A DNA stretch of 64,000 nt from an uncultured Collinsella sp. (GCA_900541855.1 UQLD01000011.1:1-64000), one strand, 5' to 3'; positions 8,053 to 17,832 are shown, counted from the stretch's first letter. Numbers and translations are program-made. The notes: generated by a model not told the origin, from the sequence alone.

Positions 8053-11000
8053 CTAGGCCCGCGGTACGATCGGGCGGTTAACTTTGGCTAGCATATCAGA
8101 AGCGCACGAATCGAGCGCCCAACTCCGGAAAGCCGAGAACTCCATGCGCGAGCGCAAGCCCTCCAAATAGCGAATTGACCTGCTCAATTGCACGCGGCCG
8201 GGGTTTTCGGCCATCGCGATGCGACGGGTGTCGTCAAACCCCGAAACGCGACAAAAACCAAGCTCTTCGAAGATTCCCAAGCCGCTTTCCACCGAGCGCT
8301 CGTCGACCGGCGTGCGAGCATCGATGGCAAGGCACATCTGCGCGATGTCGATATCGCTCGCGCTAAAGAAATCGTCCCCGGTCTTGCCGCGGTTGGAGCG
8401 CCACATGGTCTGCAGCGCGCGATAGAGCGTGACGAGCTCGTCGCGCTCGGGCGCATAGCAGTCGAGTAGGCGCTCGTTAATACGGGCGTCACGCGACGAA
8501 TAGAGTAGATGGATCACGGCGGGTTGGCCATCGCGACCGGCGCGGCCGCTCATCTGGTTAAACTCAATGCCGCCAAACGGCATGTGATAGAGCACGACAT
8601 GGCGAATATCGGGAAGGTTGACGCCCTCGCCAAAGGCGGATGTCGAGACGATGCAGCTGAGGCTGCCGTCTCGAAACGCCTCCTCTACGCGATGGCGGTC
8701 GGTGCGCGTAAGGCCAGCGTTATAGAACGCGATACGGGTCGCACAGTCGGGAACGCGTTTGCGTAGTGTCTTGGCGAGCGCCACGGACTGGTCGCGCGAA
8801 TTGACGTAAATGACGGTCTTCTCCCCCGTCGCCACGATCGACACCAAACGGTTCTCGCGACTTGCAAGATCACGGTCGTCCTCGAGCTGCAGGTTCTCGC
8901 GCACCGTCTCGTCGACCACCGTGTGAGTGATCGGAAGCATGCGGGCAAGCTCGGCCACGACCGGAGCCGTCGCGGTGGCCGTCGCGGCCATAACGACCGG
9001 GTCGCCCAGGGCTTTGAGGATATCGGGCATGTCGAGATAGGCGCTGCGGTCGCCGCCCTTGGCAAGGCCAGCGTGGTGCGCCTCATCGATAACGACAAAA
9101 CCGATGCGCCCCGAACGCGCAAAGCGGTCGCGGTGAATGGACAGGAACTCGGGCGTCGTGAGCACGATGCCGGTACGGCCCGAAGCCAAGCCGGCAAACA
9201 CGTCATCGCGCGCCGCCTCCACGGTCTCGCCGGTCAGCACGCCAACGCCAATGCCAAGCGATGCCATCGTCGACGAGAGGTGATAGGCCTGGTCGGCAAC
9301 AAGCGCACGCAGCGGATAGACAAAGATGCTCGCACGTCCGCGAAGCACCGCCTCACGCGCGGCATGTACATGGAAGATGAGCGACTTGCCGCGCCCCGTT
9401 CCCATAACGGCCAGAACACTTTGGTGATCGGCCAGGGCATCGAGCGCCTCGACCTGCGCGCGGTGCGGCTGGTTCGAGCCGATAAAGCTATGGATAAGCG
9501 AGCGCGTGAGCTCGGTATAGGAAAGCTGGGCGAGCGTCTCGCGCTTGCGCGACTCCAGGCGCAGGCCAGAATCCGCCGGCTGCACGCCACGACGAAGCTC
9601 GCATGCCGGATCGTCGACGCCGGGCAGCGTGGTATCGCGGACCAGAACATCCTTGATCATGAGCTTGGGCTTCACACGCCCCTGCCAATGCTCGGCAACG
9701 GCCTCGAACACCAAGTCGACAGCGCTATCGCAGTTGATGAGCTTATCGATTTGCGGCACGCGGAACATGATGGCCGGCACGCTCGCGGCGCCATCGGTCG
9801 CCACAAAGCGCATGTGCTCGCCGGTTTTGCCCACCACGGCGCGATCGCACATCGTCACGCCCTCGGCGGCCAGCAGCGGCACCTTGTTGCCCTGGCCAAA
9901 CGGCTCAAGACGGGAAATCTGCTCTATAGTCTCGATATTCAGCTCGGAAAGGTCGACCGTGGCGGCAACCTCGTCGATGTCTTCAAAGTCCTCAGCGGGA
10001 ATCTCCGATAGCACGGCGGAAAGGCGACGACGGAATTCATCGAGCTTGGATGCCTCGATGGTCACACCCACCGCACCGGCATGTCCGCCGCGACGAATCA
10101 GCAGGTCGGAACAGCGCTCGACGGCGTCAAACAGGTTAACTTTGCCCACCGAGCGACCAGAGCCGCGCGCGATACCGTCCTCGATCGAGAACAGCAGCGC
10201 CGGCACGTGATAGCGGTTGGTCAGACGGCTTGCCACGATGCCCTTGACGCCCTCGTGCCAGCCTTCGCCGCCCACAACGATCGCGCGCCCGCCGTCATAG
10301 GTCTCCTCGACCTTTGCCATGGCATCGCGCGTGAGCTCCGCCTCGATCTCACGGCGCTGGCGGTTGATTTCCTCGAGCTCAGCCGCCAGCGCGCTTGCTT
10401 CGATGGGATTGCGGGCAAGCAGCAGGTCGAGCGCCAGCTTGGGATCGGCCATGCGGCCGGCAGCGTTTAAGCGGGGAATGAGCGAGAATGACAGGCCATC
10501 CGCCGTAATGCTCGAAAGGTCCGCCTTGGCAAGCGCGGCAAGCGCGATATAGCCGGGGCGAGCGGTTACGCGCATCTGCTGGATGCCCTCGGCAACCAGC
10601 GCGCGGTTCTCGGGCGTGAGCGGCATCATGTCGGACACGGTGCCCAGCGCCGCGACCTCGATTAGCGAACGCCAATACGACGGCTTGCCCAGGCGCTCAC
10701 CCAGGACTTGCACCAGCTTGAGCGCCACACCAGCACCGGCAAGCTCGCGCGAGGGGCCCTCGTCCTCGAGCTTGGGGTCGGTCAGGGGCACACCCTGCGG
10801 CACCTGGTCGGAGGGCTCGTGATGGTCCGTGACCACCAAATCGATCCCCAGGTCCTCCAAATAGGAAACCTCTTCCTTGGCGGCAATGCCGTTATCGACG
10901 GTCACGATCAGCTGGGGGCGAGCGAGCTCGTTAACGCGATCGAGTGCCGCGCGCGAAAGACCGTAGCCCTCATCAAAGCGATGCGGAATAAACGGCGTGA

Positions 11001-11340
11001 CATCGGCGCCAAACGTGCGCAGCGCCTCGGTCAACAGGCAGGTCGACGTAATACCGTCAACGTCAAAATCGCCAAAGACTGCAATGTGCTCGTGGTTGCG
11101 AATAGCACGCTCGACGCGGTCGGCAACGACCGACATGCCCGGGATAATGAGTGGGTCGGCCCAGTCGCGATCGAGCGAAGGCGTCAAAAACAATTGGCCC
11201 TCTTTGATGGAGCCAATGCCGTGCGCGACCATAATGCGCGCCACCAGCCCGGGAATGCCCAGACCAGCCGAAAGCTCCTTTTCGAGCTCGGGGTTTTGCT
11301 GAGCGACCGCCCAGCGATGCGTCGTCTTAAGCGATGACAT
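8053..11340 (-). CDS. recJ: RecJ single-strand exonuclease fused to a RecQ-like helicase
   Basis: One 1,095-residue chain. Residues about 25-580 are RecJ: DFDVDG (about 92-97), DNG, DHHEP (about 172), GGHAGAVG (about 418) and a following OB-like region, giving the DHH/DHHA1 nuclease that degrades single-stranded DNA 5' to 3'. Residues about 620-960 are a superfamily 2 helicase: Walker A GTGRGKS (about 647), DEAH (about 752), an ATATAT motif III, TSAFGEGVNLPD and QMSGRAGRDG. The C-terminal ~130 residues are unassigned. Ordinary RecJ is about 570 residues, so this is a true fusion; in many bacteria RecQ and RecJ work together as separate proteins. The start at 11340 (MSSLKTTHRW) is preferred over an upstream GTG. 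Confidence 0.9.
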   Translation of the reverse strand: MSSLKTTHRWAVAQQNPELEKELSAGLGIPGLVARIMVAHGIGSIKEGQLFLTPSLDRDWADPLIIPGMSVVADRVERAIRNHEHIAVFGDFDVDGITSTCLLTEALRTFGADVTPFIPHRFDEGYGLSRAALDRVNELARPQLIVTVDNGIAAKEEVSYLEDLGIDLVVTDHHEPSDQVPQGVPLTDPKLEDEGPSRELAGAGVALKLVQVLGERLGKPSYWRSLIEVAALGTVSDMMPLTPENRALVAEGIQQMRVTARPGYIALAALAKADLSSITADGLSFSLIPRLNAAGRMADPKLALDLLLARNPIEASALAAELEEINRQRREIEAELTRDAMAKVEETYDGGRAIVVGGEGWHEGVKGIVASRLTNRYHVPALLFSIEDGIARGSGRSVGKVNLFDAVERCSDLLIRRGGHAGAVGVTIEASKLDEFRRRLSAVLSEIPAEDFEDIDEVAATVDLSELNIETIEQISRLEPFGQGNKVPLLAAEGVTMCDRAVVGKTGEHMRFVATDGAASVPAIMFRVPQIDKLINCDSAVDLVFEAVAEHWQGRVKPKLMIKDVLVRDTTLPGVDDPACELRRGVQPADSGLRLESRKRETLAQLSYTELTRSLIHSFIGSNQPHRAQVEALDALADHQSVLAVMGTGRGKSLIFHVHAAREAVLRGRASIFVYPLRALVADQAYHLSSTMASLGIGVGVLTGETVEAARDDVFAGLASGRTGIVLTTPEFLSIHRDRFARSGRIGFVVIDEAHHAGLAKGGDRSAYLDMPDILKALGDPVVMAATATATAPVVAELARMLPITHTVVDETVRENLQLEDDRDLASRENRLVSIVATGEKTVIYVNSRDQSVALAKTLRKRVPDCATRIAFYNAGLTRTDRHRVEEAFRDGSLSCIVSTSAFGEGVNLPDIRHVVLYHMPFGGIEFNQMSGRAGRDGQPAVIHLLYSSRDARINERLLDCYAPERDELVTLYRALQTMWRSNRGKTGDDFFSASDIDIAQMCLAIDARTPVDERSVESGLGIFEELGFCRVSGFDDTRRIAMAENPGRVQLSRSIRYLEGLRSRMEFSAFRSWALDSCASDMLAKVNRPIVPRA

Positions 11341-11448
11341 AGGCACCCACCCCCGATAGGGGCAGGTCGCCGCGATACCTCTCACGGTTCATAGCGATGA
11401 GTCCTCTGTGTATGCCCGCTTCGGCAGGCAGATCTGTTGAACGGATTT

Positions 11449-11476
11449 ATTATACCGTGCGGCGCGGACGCAAATC
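11449..11476 (-). promoter_or_regulatory. probable promoter of the recJ-rel unit
   Basis: A perfect -10 TATAAT (11449-11454 on the minus strand) lies about 110 bp before the recJ start. The -35 position is a weak GATTTG at about 16 bp spacing. Confidence 0.5.
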
Positions 11477-11614
11477 GCCGCAGCACGCCGCGGTTTCGGT
11501 AAACGATGCCGGTAATACCCTCGAAATAATCGAGCGTTTCTGACGCACGGACACATGTGAGCGTCTAGCATATCCATACAAACGAGTTCGCGGATAAAGG
11601 GAGTCACGGGACAT

Positions 11615-12613
11615 ATGAAGCAATGGACTGGACTGGGAAAGTTCCTCGCGGGGCATATGCAGGTCATCGTTCCGATTTGCGTGGCGCTCGGCGTGCTCTT
11701 TCCCCAGCAGATTGGCGTGCTCAAGCCCATTGTTCCCGCCCTCTTCGCCTTTATGACGTTTCAGGGTGCGCTCAGCAACACCTTCCACCAGGTAGCCGAG
11801 GTGTTCCGCCGTCCCCTGCACCTGATTTTGGCACTGCTCGTCTCGGCGGCGCTTATTCCCATCGTGGCCTATGCCATGGGATCGTTATTCTTTGGCTCCA
11901 ATCCCAACCTTGTCTGCGGCATCGTGCTCGAGTACAGCGTACCCGTGGCGGTCACTGCCTTTATGTGGATTAGCATGTTCGGCGGCAACGGCCCGCTCGC
12001 GCTCACCATCATCCTGACGTCCTCGGTTATCTCCCCTGTGACGATTCCGTTCACGCTCAAGCTCCTGCTGGGCGCCACCGTCTCGATCGATGTGCCGAGC
12101 ATGATGCAAGACATGGCCTTTATGATCGCCATCCCCGCCGTGCTCGGCATCGTGATCAACGAGCTCACGCGCGGATGGGGACACGAGAAGCTCTCCCCCG
12201 CGCTCTCGCCCGCCTGCAAATTCATGATGATGGGCGTTATCGCCTCCAACTCCACCGCCATGAGCGAGTACGTGCTGCACATGAACGCGGTGCGCTTGGA
12301 AGTCGCCCTCTTTATTTTGGTCTTCGCCGTCAGTGGCTTTGTCGTCGGTTTTCTGGTCGCCCGCGCGCTGCATCTGCCATATAGCGAAACGACCACCATG
12401 TGCTTTACCTGCGGCATGCGTAACATCTCTTCGGGCGCCGTCATCGCCACGCAGTACTTTCCGGGCGAAGTCGTGTTTCCCGTCATGTGCGGAACGCTGT
12501 TTCAGCAGGTACTCGCCTCGCTTATCGGGCATCTTTTTGAGCGTCTGACCGGCGAGGAGCGCGCCGCCCAGCGCAAGCGCGTCGAAGCCGGCCGCGACGC
12601 CATGGCACGCTAG
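11615..12613 (+). CDS. bile acid:sodium symporter (BASS) family transporter
   Basis: 332 residues with about nine to ten hydrophobic segments covering almost the whole chain. The block CFTCGMRNISSGAVIATQYF followed by FPGEVVFPVMCGTLFQQ is typical of the BASS fold, where the unwound crossing helices bind sodium and substrate. Members carry bile acids, pantoate, keto acids and other organic anions, so the substrate cannot be set from sequence. A gut organism makes bile acids possible but unproven. It is a single gene, divergent from recJ, with the ATG just after GGGACAT. Confidence 0.8.
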   Translation: MKQWTGLGKFLAGHMQVIVPICVALGVLFPQQIGVLKPIVPALFAFMTFQGALSNTFHQVAEVFRRPLHLILALLVSAALIPIVAYAMGSLFFGSNPNLVCGIVLEYSVPVAVTAFMWISMFGGNGPLALTIILTSSVISPVTIPFTLKLLLGATVSIDVPSMMQDMAFMIAIPAVLGIVINELTRGWGHEKLSPALSPACKFMMMGVIASNSTAMSEYVLHMNAVRLEVALFILVFAVSGFVVGFLVARALHLPYSETTTMCFTCGMRNISSGAVIATQYFPGEVVFPVMCGTLFQQVLASLIGHLFERLTGEERAAQRKRVEAGRDAMAR

Positions 12614-12643
12614 ACTGTCCGCATTACGCGGGTGTTAGTCTTG

Positions 12644-13441
12644 CTATACGAGCGTTTCCAGATGCGCACGCAGGCGCTCAGCATCGATATCGAGCGTTGT
12701 CTCAGCATTGACCTGGGCCAAACGATAGCCGACAAAGTAGGGCGAAACCACCCAACGTGGCAGCGCCTTGGCAATGGTCCGACCGCCCAGGTGATAGAAG
12801 AACAAGTTGTACGACTCTGCGCGGCCACCGTGGTGCTCGTTTAGGATATAGCGCAGAGCCACCTGAATCGCATCGGCAAAGAGATCCGTCTCGGCTTGGT
12901 CTCTCGTGTCATCGCTGGCGGCGATTCCCTGCGGGGCTGAAACGTTGATCTCAAAGAACCCCATAATCGGTTCGGTTGAGATGTTGACCGAGATTCTCCC
13001 CTGTTGCCAGACATTGATGCCTTCTAAGTTGGCTGAGGTCAGCGCCGCATAGCCGTCCTCCTGTTCCAGACCCACAATCTGCATATGCGGATGGACCAGA
13101 CTGCCACCCGAGAGCGGGCCCTTGTTCTTGTACATGAGCACGCTTCGATACTGCTGCGAATCGATCATCTGCTGCCAGCAATCCAGAGCAAACCGCATAA
13201 CATGATGCAGCTCGTCCGGCGCATAGGTCACCAGGTCGGCATCGTGATCGGCCGACTCAATCAGCACGGTTTGACGGGTGGCGCGCAGGGTCTTGAACTT
13301 ATTCTCGAGCCAAATGCAATCGCCATCACGGCGAATGATGTCGGTGAGCCCTTCTGTATCGCAAAAGGGGCACGCGGTGCCGGGACGACGGTTGTCGTCG
13401 GGCTTACCGTTCGCCTGCTGAACGTCAAATACCAGCGCCAC
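12644..13441 (-). CDS. DUF4931 / HIT-like galT-type protein
   Basis: 265 residues. It shows CPFC near residue 24, an upstream-domain zinc-type motif, and HPHMQIVG near 117, the HxHxQ signature of the HIT and galactose-1-phosphate uridylyltransferase superfamily. The whole is best matched by the DUF4931 group of unknown substrate. It likely transfers or hydrolyses a nucleotide-sugar phosphate, an inference from the histidine motif. It starts 3 bp after the cutC stop and so forms a two-gene operon with cutC. Confidence 0.7.
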   Translation of the reverse strand: MALVFDVQQANGKPDDNRRPGTACPFCDTEGLTDIIRRDGDCIWLENKFKTLRATRQTVLIESADHDADLVTYAPDELHHVMRFALDCWQQMIDSQQYRSVLMYKNKGPLSGGSLVHPHMQIVGLEQEDGYAALTSANLEGINVWQQGRISVNISTEPIMGFFEINVSAPQGIAASDDTRDQAETDLFADAIQVALRYILNEHHGGRAESYNLFFYHLGGRTIAKALPRWVVSPYFVGYRLAQVNAETTLDIDAERLRAHLETLV

Positions 13442-13444
13442 GGG

Positions 13445-14122
13445 TTATACCTCCAGCGGCACAATCTTGGTGCCATGGAGCTCGGAGACGCCCAGTGCCG
13501 CCGCCACGGTATCGCGGTTGACCGTGGAAATGCCGCCGCCGGGAAGGATGGTCAAGCGGTCGCCCGCATACTCGATCAAGCGGGCCAGGTTTTCGAAGTT
13601 GTCCTCGATCGGCGTACCGGCAGCGCCACCATGCGTCAGGATGCGTGTGATGCCGCAGTCGGCGAGTATGTCAATCGCGTCGAGCTGAGCCTCGGGCGAG
13701 AGCTGATCAAACGCCATGTGGAAGGTGATGTCGATGGGCTCACGCTTGCATTCCTCGGTCGCGCAGCCCGCGGCCATCACGAGGGCGCCCAACGTAAGCT
13801 CGTCGAGCGCCCATCCGCCAGCGCAGGGCTTGCAGCAGCCAAAGACCAAGCCGTCAACGCCGGCGCTTACGGCAAGGCCCAGGTCCATCTCCATCATGCG
13901 CAGCTCGTCTTGGTTGTAATGAAAGTCACCGCCACGCGGGCGAATCATGCACATCACTCGCGCGTCATGCTCGTGAGCATAGCTGACTGTAGCGCTGATA
14001 ACACCGGCCGAGGGTGTAGTGCCACCGACGGTAAGGTTGTCGCACAGCTCGATGCGCTTTGCACCGGCATCGATAGCTGCCGGCACCCGCTCAAAGTTCT
14101 CGGCACAAAACTCGTACAGCAT
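13445..14122 (-). CDS. cutC: CutC family protein
   Basis: 225 residues forming a single TIM-barrel. Motifs seen: EFCAENFERVPAAIDAGAKRIELC near the N-terminus, MIRPRGGDFHYNQ in the middle, ITFHMAFDQ, RILTHGGAAG and LPGGGIS near the end. CutC was linked to copper tolerance in E. coli but its enzymatic role is unsettled. The open frame extends 17 codons upstream; ATG 14122 (MLYEFCAENFER) fits the family and follows GGGGG. Upstream gene of the pair with the DUF4931 gene. Confidence 0.9.
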   Translation of the reverse strand: MLYEFCAENFERVPAAIDAGAKRIELCDNLTVGGTTPSAGVISATVSYAHEHDARVMCMIRPRGGDFHYNQDELRMMEMDLGLAVSAGVDGLVFGCCKPCAGGWALDELTLGALVMAAGCATEECKREPIDITFHMAFDQLSPEAQLDAIDILADCGITRILTHGGAAGTPIEDNFENLARLIEYAGDRLTILPGGGISTVNRDTVAAALGVSELHGTKIVPLEV

Positions 14123-14181
14123 AGATAGACCCCCAAAGACAGCAGATGTTTTCCGACGGGCATTGTCACACATCCCAATGA

Positions 14182-14248
14182 AGTTGCGGTGGAATAGGGA
14201 CTGTTTTGGCGTCTAGCGCCCCCATTTAGTCCCTATTTCACCGCAACT
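14182..14248. repeat. 21-bp inverted repeat element
   Basis: Arms 14182-14202 and 14228-14248 match 20 of 21 (AGTTGCGGTG(G/A)AATAGGGACT). It lies between cutC and the liv operon terminator and contains the GGGAC core found in other palindromes of the window. Confidence 0.8.
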
Positions 14249-14284
14249 AAAAAGGGGGCGCTGACTGGGATAGTCAGCGCCCCC
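14249..14284 (-). terminator. liv operon terminator (bidirectional form)
   Basis: GGGGGCGCTGACT pairs perfectly with AGTCAGCGCCCCC over a 5-nt loop, with UUUUUA after it on the minus strand and UUUAUUUUA on the plus strand. It lies 14 bp past the livF stop. Confidence 0.9.
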
Positions 14285-14297
14285 TTTATTTTATGGA

Positions 14298-15011
14298 CTA
14301 GCCTCCGAGGTAAGCCTTGCGGACGTTATCGTCGTGCAGGAGCTCTTGACCGGTGCCGGTCATGGTAATCTTGCCGGTCTCGAGCACGTAACCGCGTGTG
14401 GCGATGGAAAGCGCCATCTGCGCGTTTTGCTCGACCAGAAGCACCGTGGTGCCGGCCTTGTGCAGGTCCTCGACAATCTGGAAGATCTGTTCGATCAGAA
14501 TCGGTGCCAGACCCATGGAAGGTTCGTCGAGCATAAGCAGTTTGGGGTTACTCATAAGGGCGCGCCCCATAACGAGCATCTGCTGCTCGCCGCCTGAAAG
14601 GGTGCCGGCGACCTGGCGACGACGTTCCTTCAGGCGCGGGAACTGCTCGTAGACGCGCTCCAGGCCCGGAGCCACCGTGGACTTGGGCTGCGTATAGGCA
14701 CCCATCTCCAGGTTCTCCTCAACCGTCATCTGCAAAAAGGCGCGACGACCCTCGGGAACCTGAGCCAGGCCCTTACCAACCAGCTTATCAGCGGGCGTAT
14801 GGGTAATGTCCTCGCCCATAAACTTGATGGAGCCGGTCTTGGAGCGCAGCAGGCCCGAGACGGTCTTGAGCGTTGTGGACTTGCCGGCACCGTTGGCACC
14901 AATCAAGGCCACGATCTCGCCCTCATTAACGTTAAAGGAGATGTCCTTGATGGCGTGGATGGCACCGTACCAGACGTTGATGTTGTAGACGGAAAGCATC
15001 GGCTCTGCCAT
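14298..15011 (-). CDS. livF: branched-chain amino-acid ABC transporter ATPase LivF
   Basis: 237 residues, the LivF length. Walker A GANGAGKSTTLK, ABC signature LSGGEQQMLVMGRALM, Walker B LLMLDEPSMGLAP, then the H-loop region. It powers import of leucine, isoleucine and valine or related substrates with LivG, the permeases LivH and LivM, and an extracytoplasmic binding lipoprotein. Last gene of the operon; its ATG directly abuts the livG stop. A strong terminator follows. Confidence 0.95.
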   Translation of the reverse strand: MAEPMLSVYNINVWYGAIHAIKDISFNVNEGEIVALIGANGAGKSTTLKTVSGLLRSKTGSIKFMGEDITHTPADKLVGKGLAQVPEGRRAFLQMTVEENLEMGAYTQPKSTVAPGLERVYEQFPRLKERRRQVAGTLSGGEQQMLVMGRALMSNPKLLMLDEPSMGLAPILIEQIFQIVEDLHKAGTTVLLVEQNAQMALSIATRGYVLETGKITMTGTGQELLHDDNVRKAYLGG

Positions 15012-15872
15012 TTAGTTCTCCCCCTTATCCTGCTTGCCCAGATATGCCTCGATAACGGCGTCGTTGTTCTGGATTTCCTCGGCCGTGCCCTTGGCGATGA
15101 CCTTACCAAAGTTGAGCACGCAGATGCCCTCGCAGATGTTCATAACGAGCGACATATCATGCTCGATAAGCATGATGGCAATGCCAAAGGTGTCGCGAAT
15201 CTTGACGATGTTCTCCATGAGCTCTGCGGTCTCGGACGGGTTCATGCCGGCGGCAGGCTCGTCGAGCAGCAGTAGCTTGGGGTTGGTGGCAAGCGCGCGG
15301 ACGATCTCCAGACGACGCTGAGCGCCGTAAGGCAGCGATCCGGCCTGCTCGTTTGCCAGATACTCCATGTCAAAAATGGACAGCAGCTCCATGGCGCGCT
15401 CGTGGGCGGCCTTCTCGTGCTTCCAATACGTCGGCAGGCGCAGCACGCCCTCAAAACCGGAGTAGCGCTCCTGATTGTGCAGGCCGACCTTAACGTTGTC
15501 CTCCACCGTCATGGTATTAAACAGGCGGATGTTCTGGAACGTACGGGCAATACCCATGCGGTTGACCTGATAGACCGACTTGCCCGAGGTGTCCTCGCCA
15601 TCGAGCAGGATGGTGCCGTGTGTGGGCTGATACACCTTAGTGAGCAGGTTGAAAACCGTGGTCTTACCGGCGCCGTTGGGACCGATCAGACCGGCAATCT
15701 CGGTCTTGCCGATAGTCAGGCTAAAGTCGTCGACTGCCTTAAGGCCGCCGAATTCAATGCCCAGGTGGATGCACTCGAGTGCCGGGCGCTCGCCCAGGTC
15801 ACGATCGGGAACGATGGCGCCAGAAGGATACGGGACCATCTTGCCCTTGTTGAACTCAAATTTACTGGGCAT
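15012..15872 (-). CDS. livG: branched-chain amino-acid ABC transporter ATPase LivG
   Basis: 286 residues. Walker A GPNGAGKTTVFNLL, signature LPYGAQRRLEIVRAL, Walker B LLLLDEPAAGMNPSE, and the LivG-type C-terminal tail GTAEEIQNNDAVIEAYLG. The N-terminal extension of about 30 residues (YPSGAIVPDRDLGERPALEC) before the ABC domain is unusual. ATG 15872 is chosen because AAGGAGG precedes it, which makes the gene overlap the livM end by 11 bp, a sign of translational coupling. Confidence 0.95.
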   Translation of the reverse strand: MPSKFEFNKGKMVPYPSGAIVPDRDLGERPALECIHLGIEFGGLKAVDDFSLTIGKTEIAGLIGPNGAGKTTVFNLLTKVYQPTHGTILLDGEDTSGKSVYQVNRMGIARTFQNIRLFNTMTVEDNVKVGLHNQERYSGFEGVLRLPTYWKHEKAAHERAMELLSIFDMEYLANEQAGSLPYGAQRRLEIVRALATNPKLLLLDEPAAGMNPSETAELMENIVKIRDTFGIAIMLIEHDMSLVMNICEGICVLNFGKVIAKGTAEEIQNNDAVIEAYLGKQDKGEN

Positions 15873-16941
15873 CGGCTGCCACCTCCTTCTTGGGAGCAAA
15901 GCGGTCCTTGACGCGACCGAAGAACGCCTTGAGCTGCGGGTTGTTGGTAAAGATCATGACCAGGATCAGCACAATAGCGTAGATGAGCATGCGGTAGTCC
16001 GAGAACTGACGGAGCAGCTCGGGAAGTACCGTGAGCAACGCCGCCGCGATAACGGAGCCGCGCATATTGCCCAGACCGCCCAGGACCACGAACACCAGGA
16101 TAAGGATGGACGTGTTGAAGTCAAACTTGGTGGCGGAGAGCTGCGAGAAGTTACCGCCGAAGAGGGCTCCGGCAGCACCGGCGAGGGCAGCGGAAACCAC
16201 GAACGCGATCATGCGGTACTGGGTGACGGAGATGCCCACGGACTCGGCTGCAATCTTGTTGTCGCGCACGGCCATAATGGCACGACCGGTACGGCTGCGA
16301 ACCAGGTTGAGCACGATCACGAGTGCGACCATGACCAGGATGGCACCGGCGAGGAAGGTCGAGTACGTCGACACGCCCGAGGCGCCCTGGGCGCCCTTGA
16401 TGATGGCGGTGCCGTCCTCGAGCAGGTGCAGGTCGTCGATCGTAGAGTTGCCCGTGATGTTAAAGATCACGTGCAGGCCGCGCGAGTCGACACCCACGAT
16501 AAGGCAAGTGACGATCTCCTTGATAATCTCGCCAAAGGCCAGCGTCACGATAGCCAGGTAATCGCCGCTCAGGCGAAGGACCGGGATGCCAATCAAGAAG
16601 CCCAGGATAGCGGCAGCGATGGCGCCGACCACGATACTGATGATAAGGCGCACCGGATCGGAGGGAACGGCGCTCTCCAGCGCGACGGCGGTGACGATGC
16701 CCGTATAAGCGCCGACACTCATAAAGCCCGCGTGGCCCAGCGACAAGTCGCCCGCGATGCCGACGACGAGGTTGAGGGAAATGGCCATGACGATATAGGC
16801 CGTGATGGGAACCAGCTGACCGGCGATCATGCGCGGAATCATGTGGTTGGACTGCATAAAGAACACGATGGCGAATGCCACGATGCACATGGCGTACGTG
16901 ACAAAGTCGTGACGCGTCTGCTTGTCTTTAAGAAACTTCAT
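15862..16941 (-). CDS. livM: branched-chain amino-acid ABC permease LivM
   Basis: About 359 residues with 9-10 membrane segments. The LivM signature region is present: SLGHAGFMSVGAYTG in the first half and the EAA-like loop RAIMAVRDNKIAAESVGI, which contacts the ATPases. The C-terminus is cytoplasmic and charged. ATG 16941 has a GGTGAG ribosome site; a GTG nine bases upstream directly follows the livH stop and is the alternative. Confidence 0.95.
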   Translation of the reverse strand: MKFLKDKQTRHDFVTYAMCIVAFAIVFFMQSNHMIPRMIAGQLVPITAYIVMAISLNLVVGIAGDLSLGHAGFMSVGAYTGIVTAVALESAVPSDPVRLIISIVVGAIAAAILGFLIGIPVLRLSGDYLAIVTLAFGEIIKEIVTCLIVGVDSRGLHVIFNITGNSTIDDLHLLEDGTAIIKGAQGASGVSTYSTFLAGAILVMVALVIVLNLVRSRTGRAIMAVRDNKIAAESVGISVTQYRMIAFVVSAALAGAAGALFGGNFSQLSATKFDFNTSILILVFVVLGGLGNMRGSVIAAALLTVLPELLRQFSDYRMLIYAIVLILVMIFTNNPQLKAFFGRVKDRFAPKKEVAADAQ

Positions 16942-16950
16942 AACGCTCAC

Positions 16951-17832
16951 CTACACCTTCTCGGGGACGTACTTGCCCAAGAGGCCGGCAGGCTTGACGA
17001 GCAGGACGATGATCAAAACACCAAAGACGATGGAGTTGGCAAGGCTCGTGGAAATGTAGGCCTGAGCCATCGCTTCGATGATGCCGATGAGAATGCCACC
17101 GACAAAAGCGCCGGGGATGGAGCCGATGCCACCGAAGACAGCGGCGTCGAAGGCCTTGATGCCAGGCATGGCACCCGTCGTGGGCTGCAGCACCGGCGAG
17201 TAGGAGCACAGCAGCACGCCGGCGATGGCAGCGAGGGCAGAGCCGATGGCAAACGTCATCGAGATGGTGCGGTTGACGTTGATGCCCATGAGCTGAGCGG
17301 CGGCCTTGTCCTCGGACACAGCGCGCATGGCTTTGCCCATCTTGGTCTTACCTGTAAAGAACATCAGGCCGGCCATGATAACCAGGCAGGCGACGATGGT
17401 GACGAGCGAGACGGCGCTTACGTTGAACTTGGCCAAGAACTCCGGCACCTGGAAGGTGACGAGCGAAGTGAAGTTCTTGGGAGTGGCGCCCCACAGAAGC
17501 TGTGCGGCATTCTGCAGGAAGTAAGACACGCCGATGGCCGTGATCAGAACGGCCAGCGGGCCCGCCTGACGCAGCGGCTTGTATGCCAGACCCTCGATGA
17601 GAACACCGAGAACGGTACAAACCACACAAGAGAGAACTACAGATGCCCAGCCCGGGAGGCCGAGATACGACGTGGCACAGAACGAGACATAGGCACCGAC
17701 CATGATGACATCGCCGTGAGCGAAGTTCAGCATCTTGGCGATACCGTAGACCATGGTGTAGCCCAACGCGATGATGGCGTAGACGCTGCCCATGGACAGG
17801 CCGTTGACCAGGTATTGGATAAAGACCGTCAT
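16951..17832 (-). CDS. livH: branched-chain amino-acid ABC permease LivH
   Basis: 293 residues with about eight membrane segments. Typical LivH blocks are NGLSMGSVYAIIALGYTMVYG at the start, MLNFAHGDVIMVGAY, the cytoplasmic loop KMGKAMRAVSEDKAAAQLMGI, and GGIGSIPGAFVGG. The open frame runs 31 codons further upstream, but ATG 17832 gives the family N-terminus. It starts 140 bp after the binding-protein gene; that gap holds two hairpins that may reduce permease expression relative to the binding protein. Confidence 0.95.
   Translation of the reverse strand: MTVFIQYLVNGLSMGSVYAIIALGYTMVYGIAKMLNFAHGDVIMVGAYVSFCATSYLGLPGWASVVLSCVVCTVLGVLIEGLAYKPLRQAGPLAVLITAIGVSYFLQNAAQLLWGATPKNFTSLVTFQVPEFLAKFNVSAVSLVTIVACLVIMAGLMFFTGKTKMGKAMRAVSEDKAAAQLMGINVNRTISMTFAIGSALAAIAGVLLCSYSPVLQPTTGAMPGIKAFDAAVFGGIGSIPGAFVGGILIGIIEAMAQAYISTSLANSIVFGVLIIVLLVKPAGLLGKYVPEKV

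Noticed and set aside
6922..8091. 389-codon plus-strand open frame antisense to rel
   Set aside because: Shadow of a confident gene, no ribosome site.
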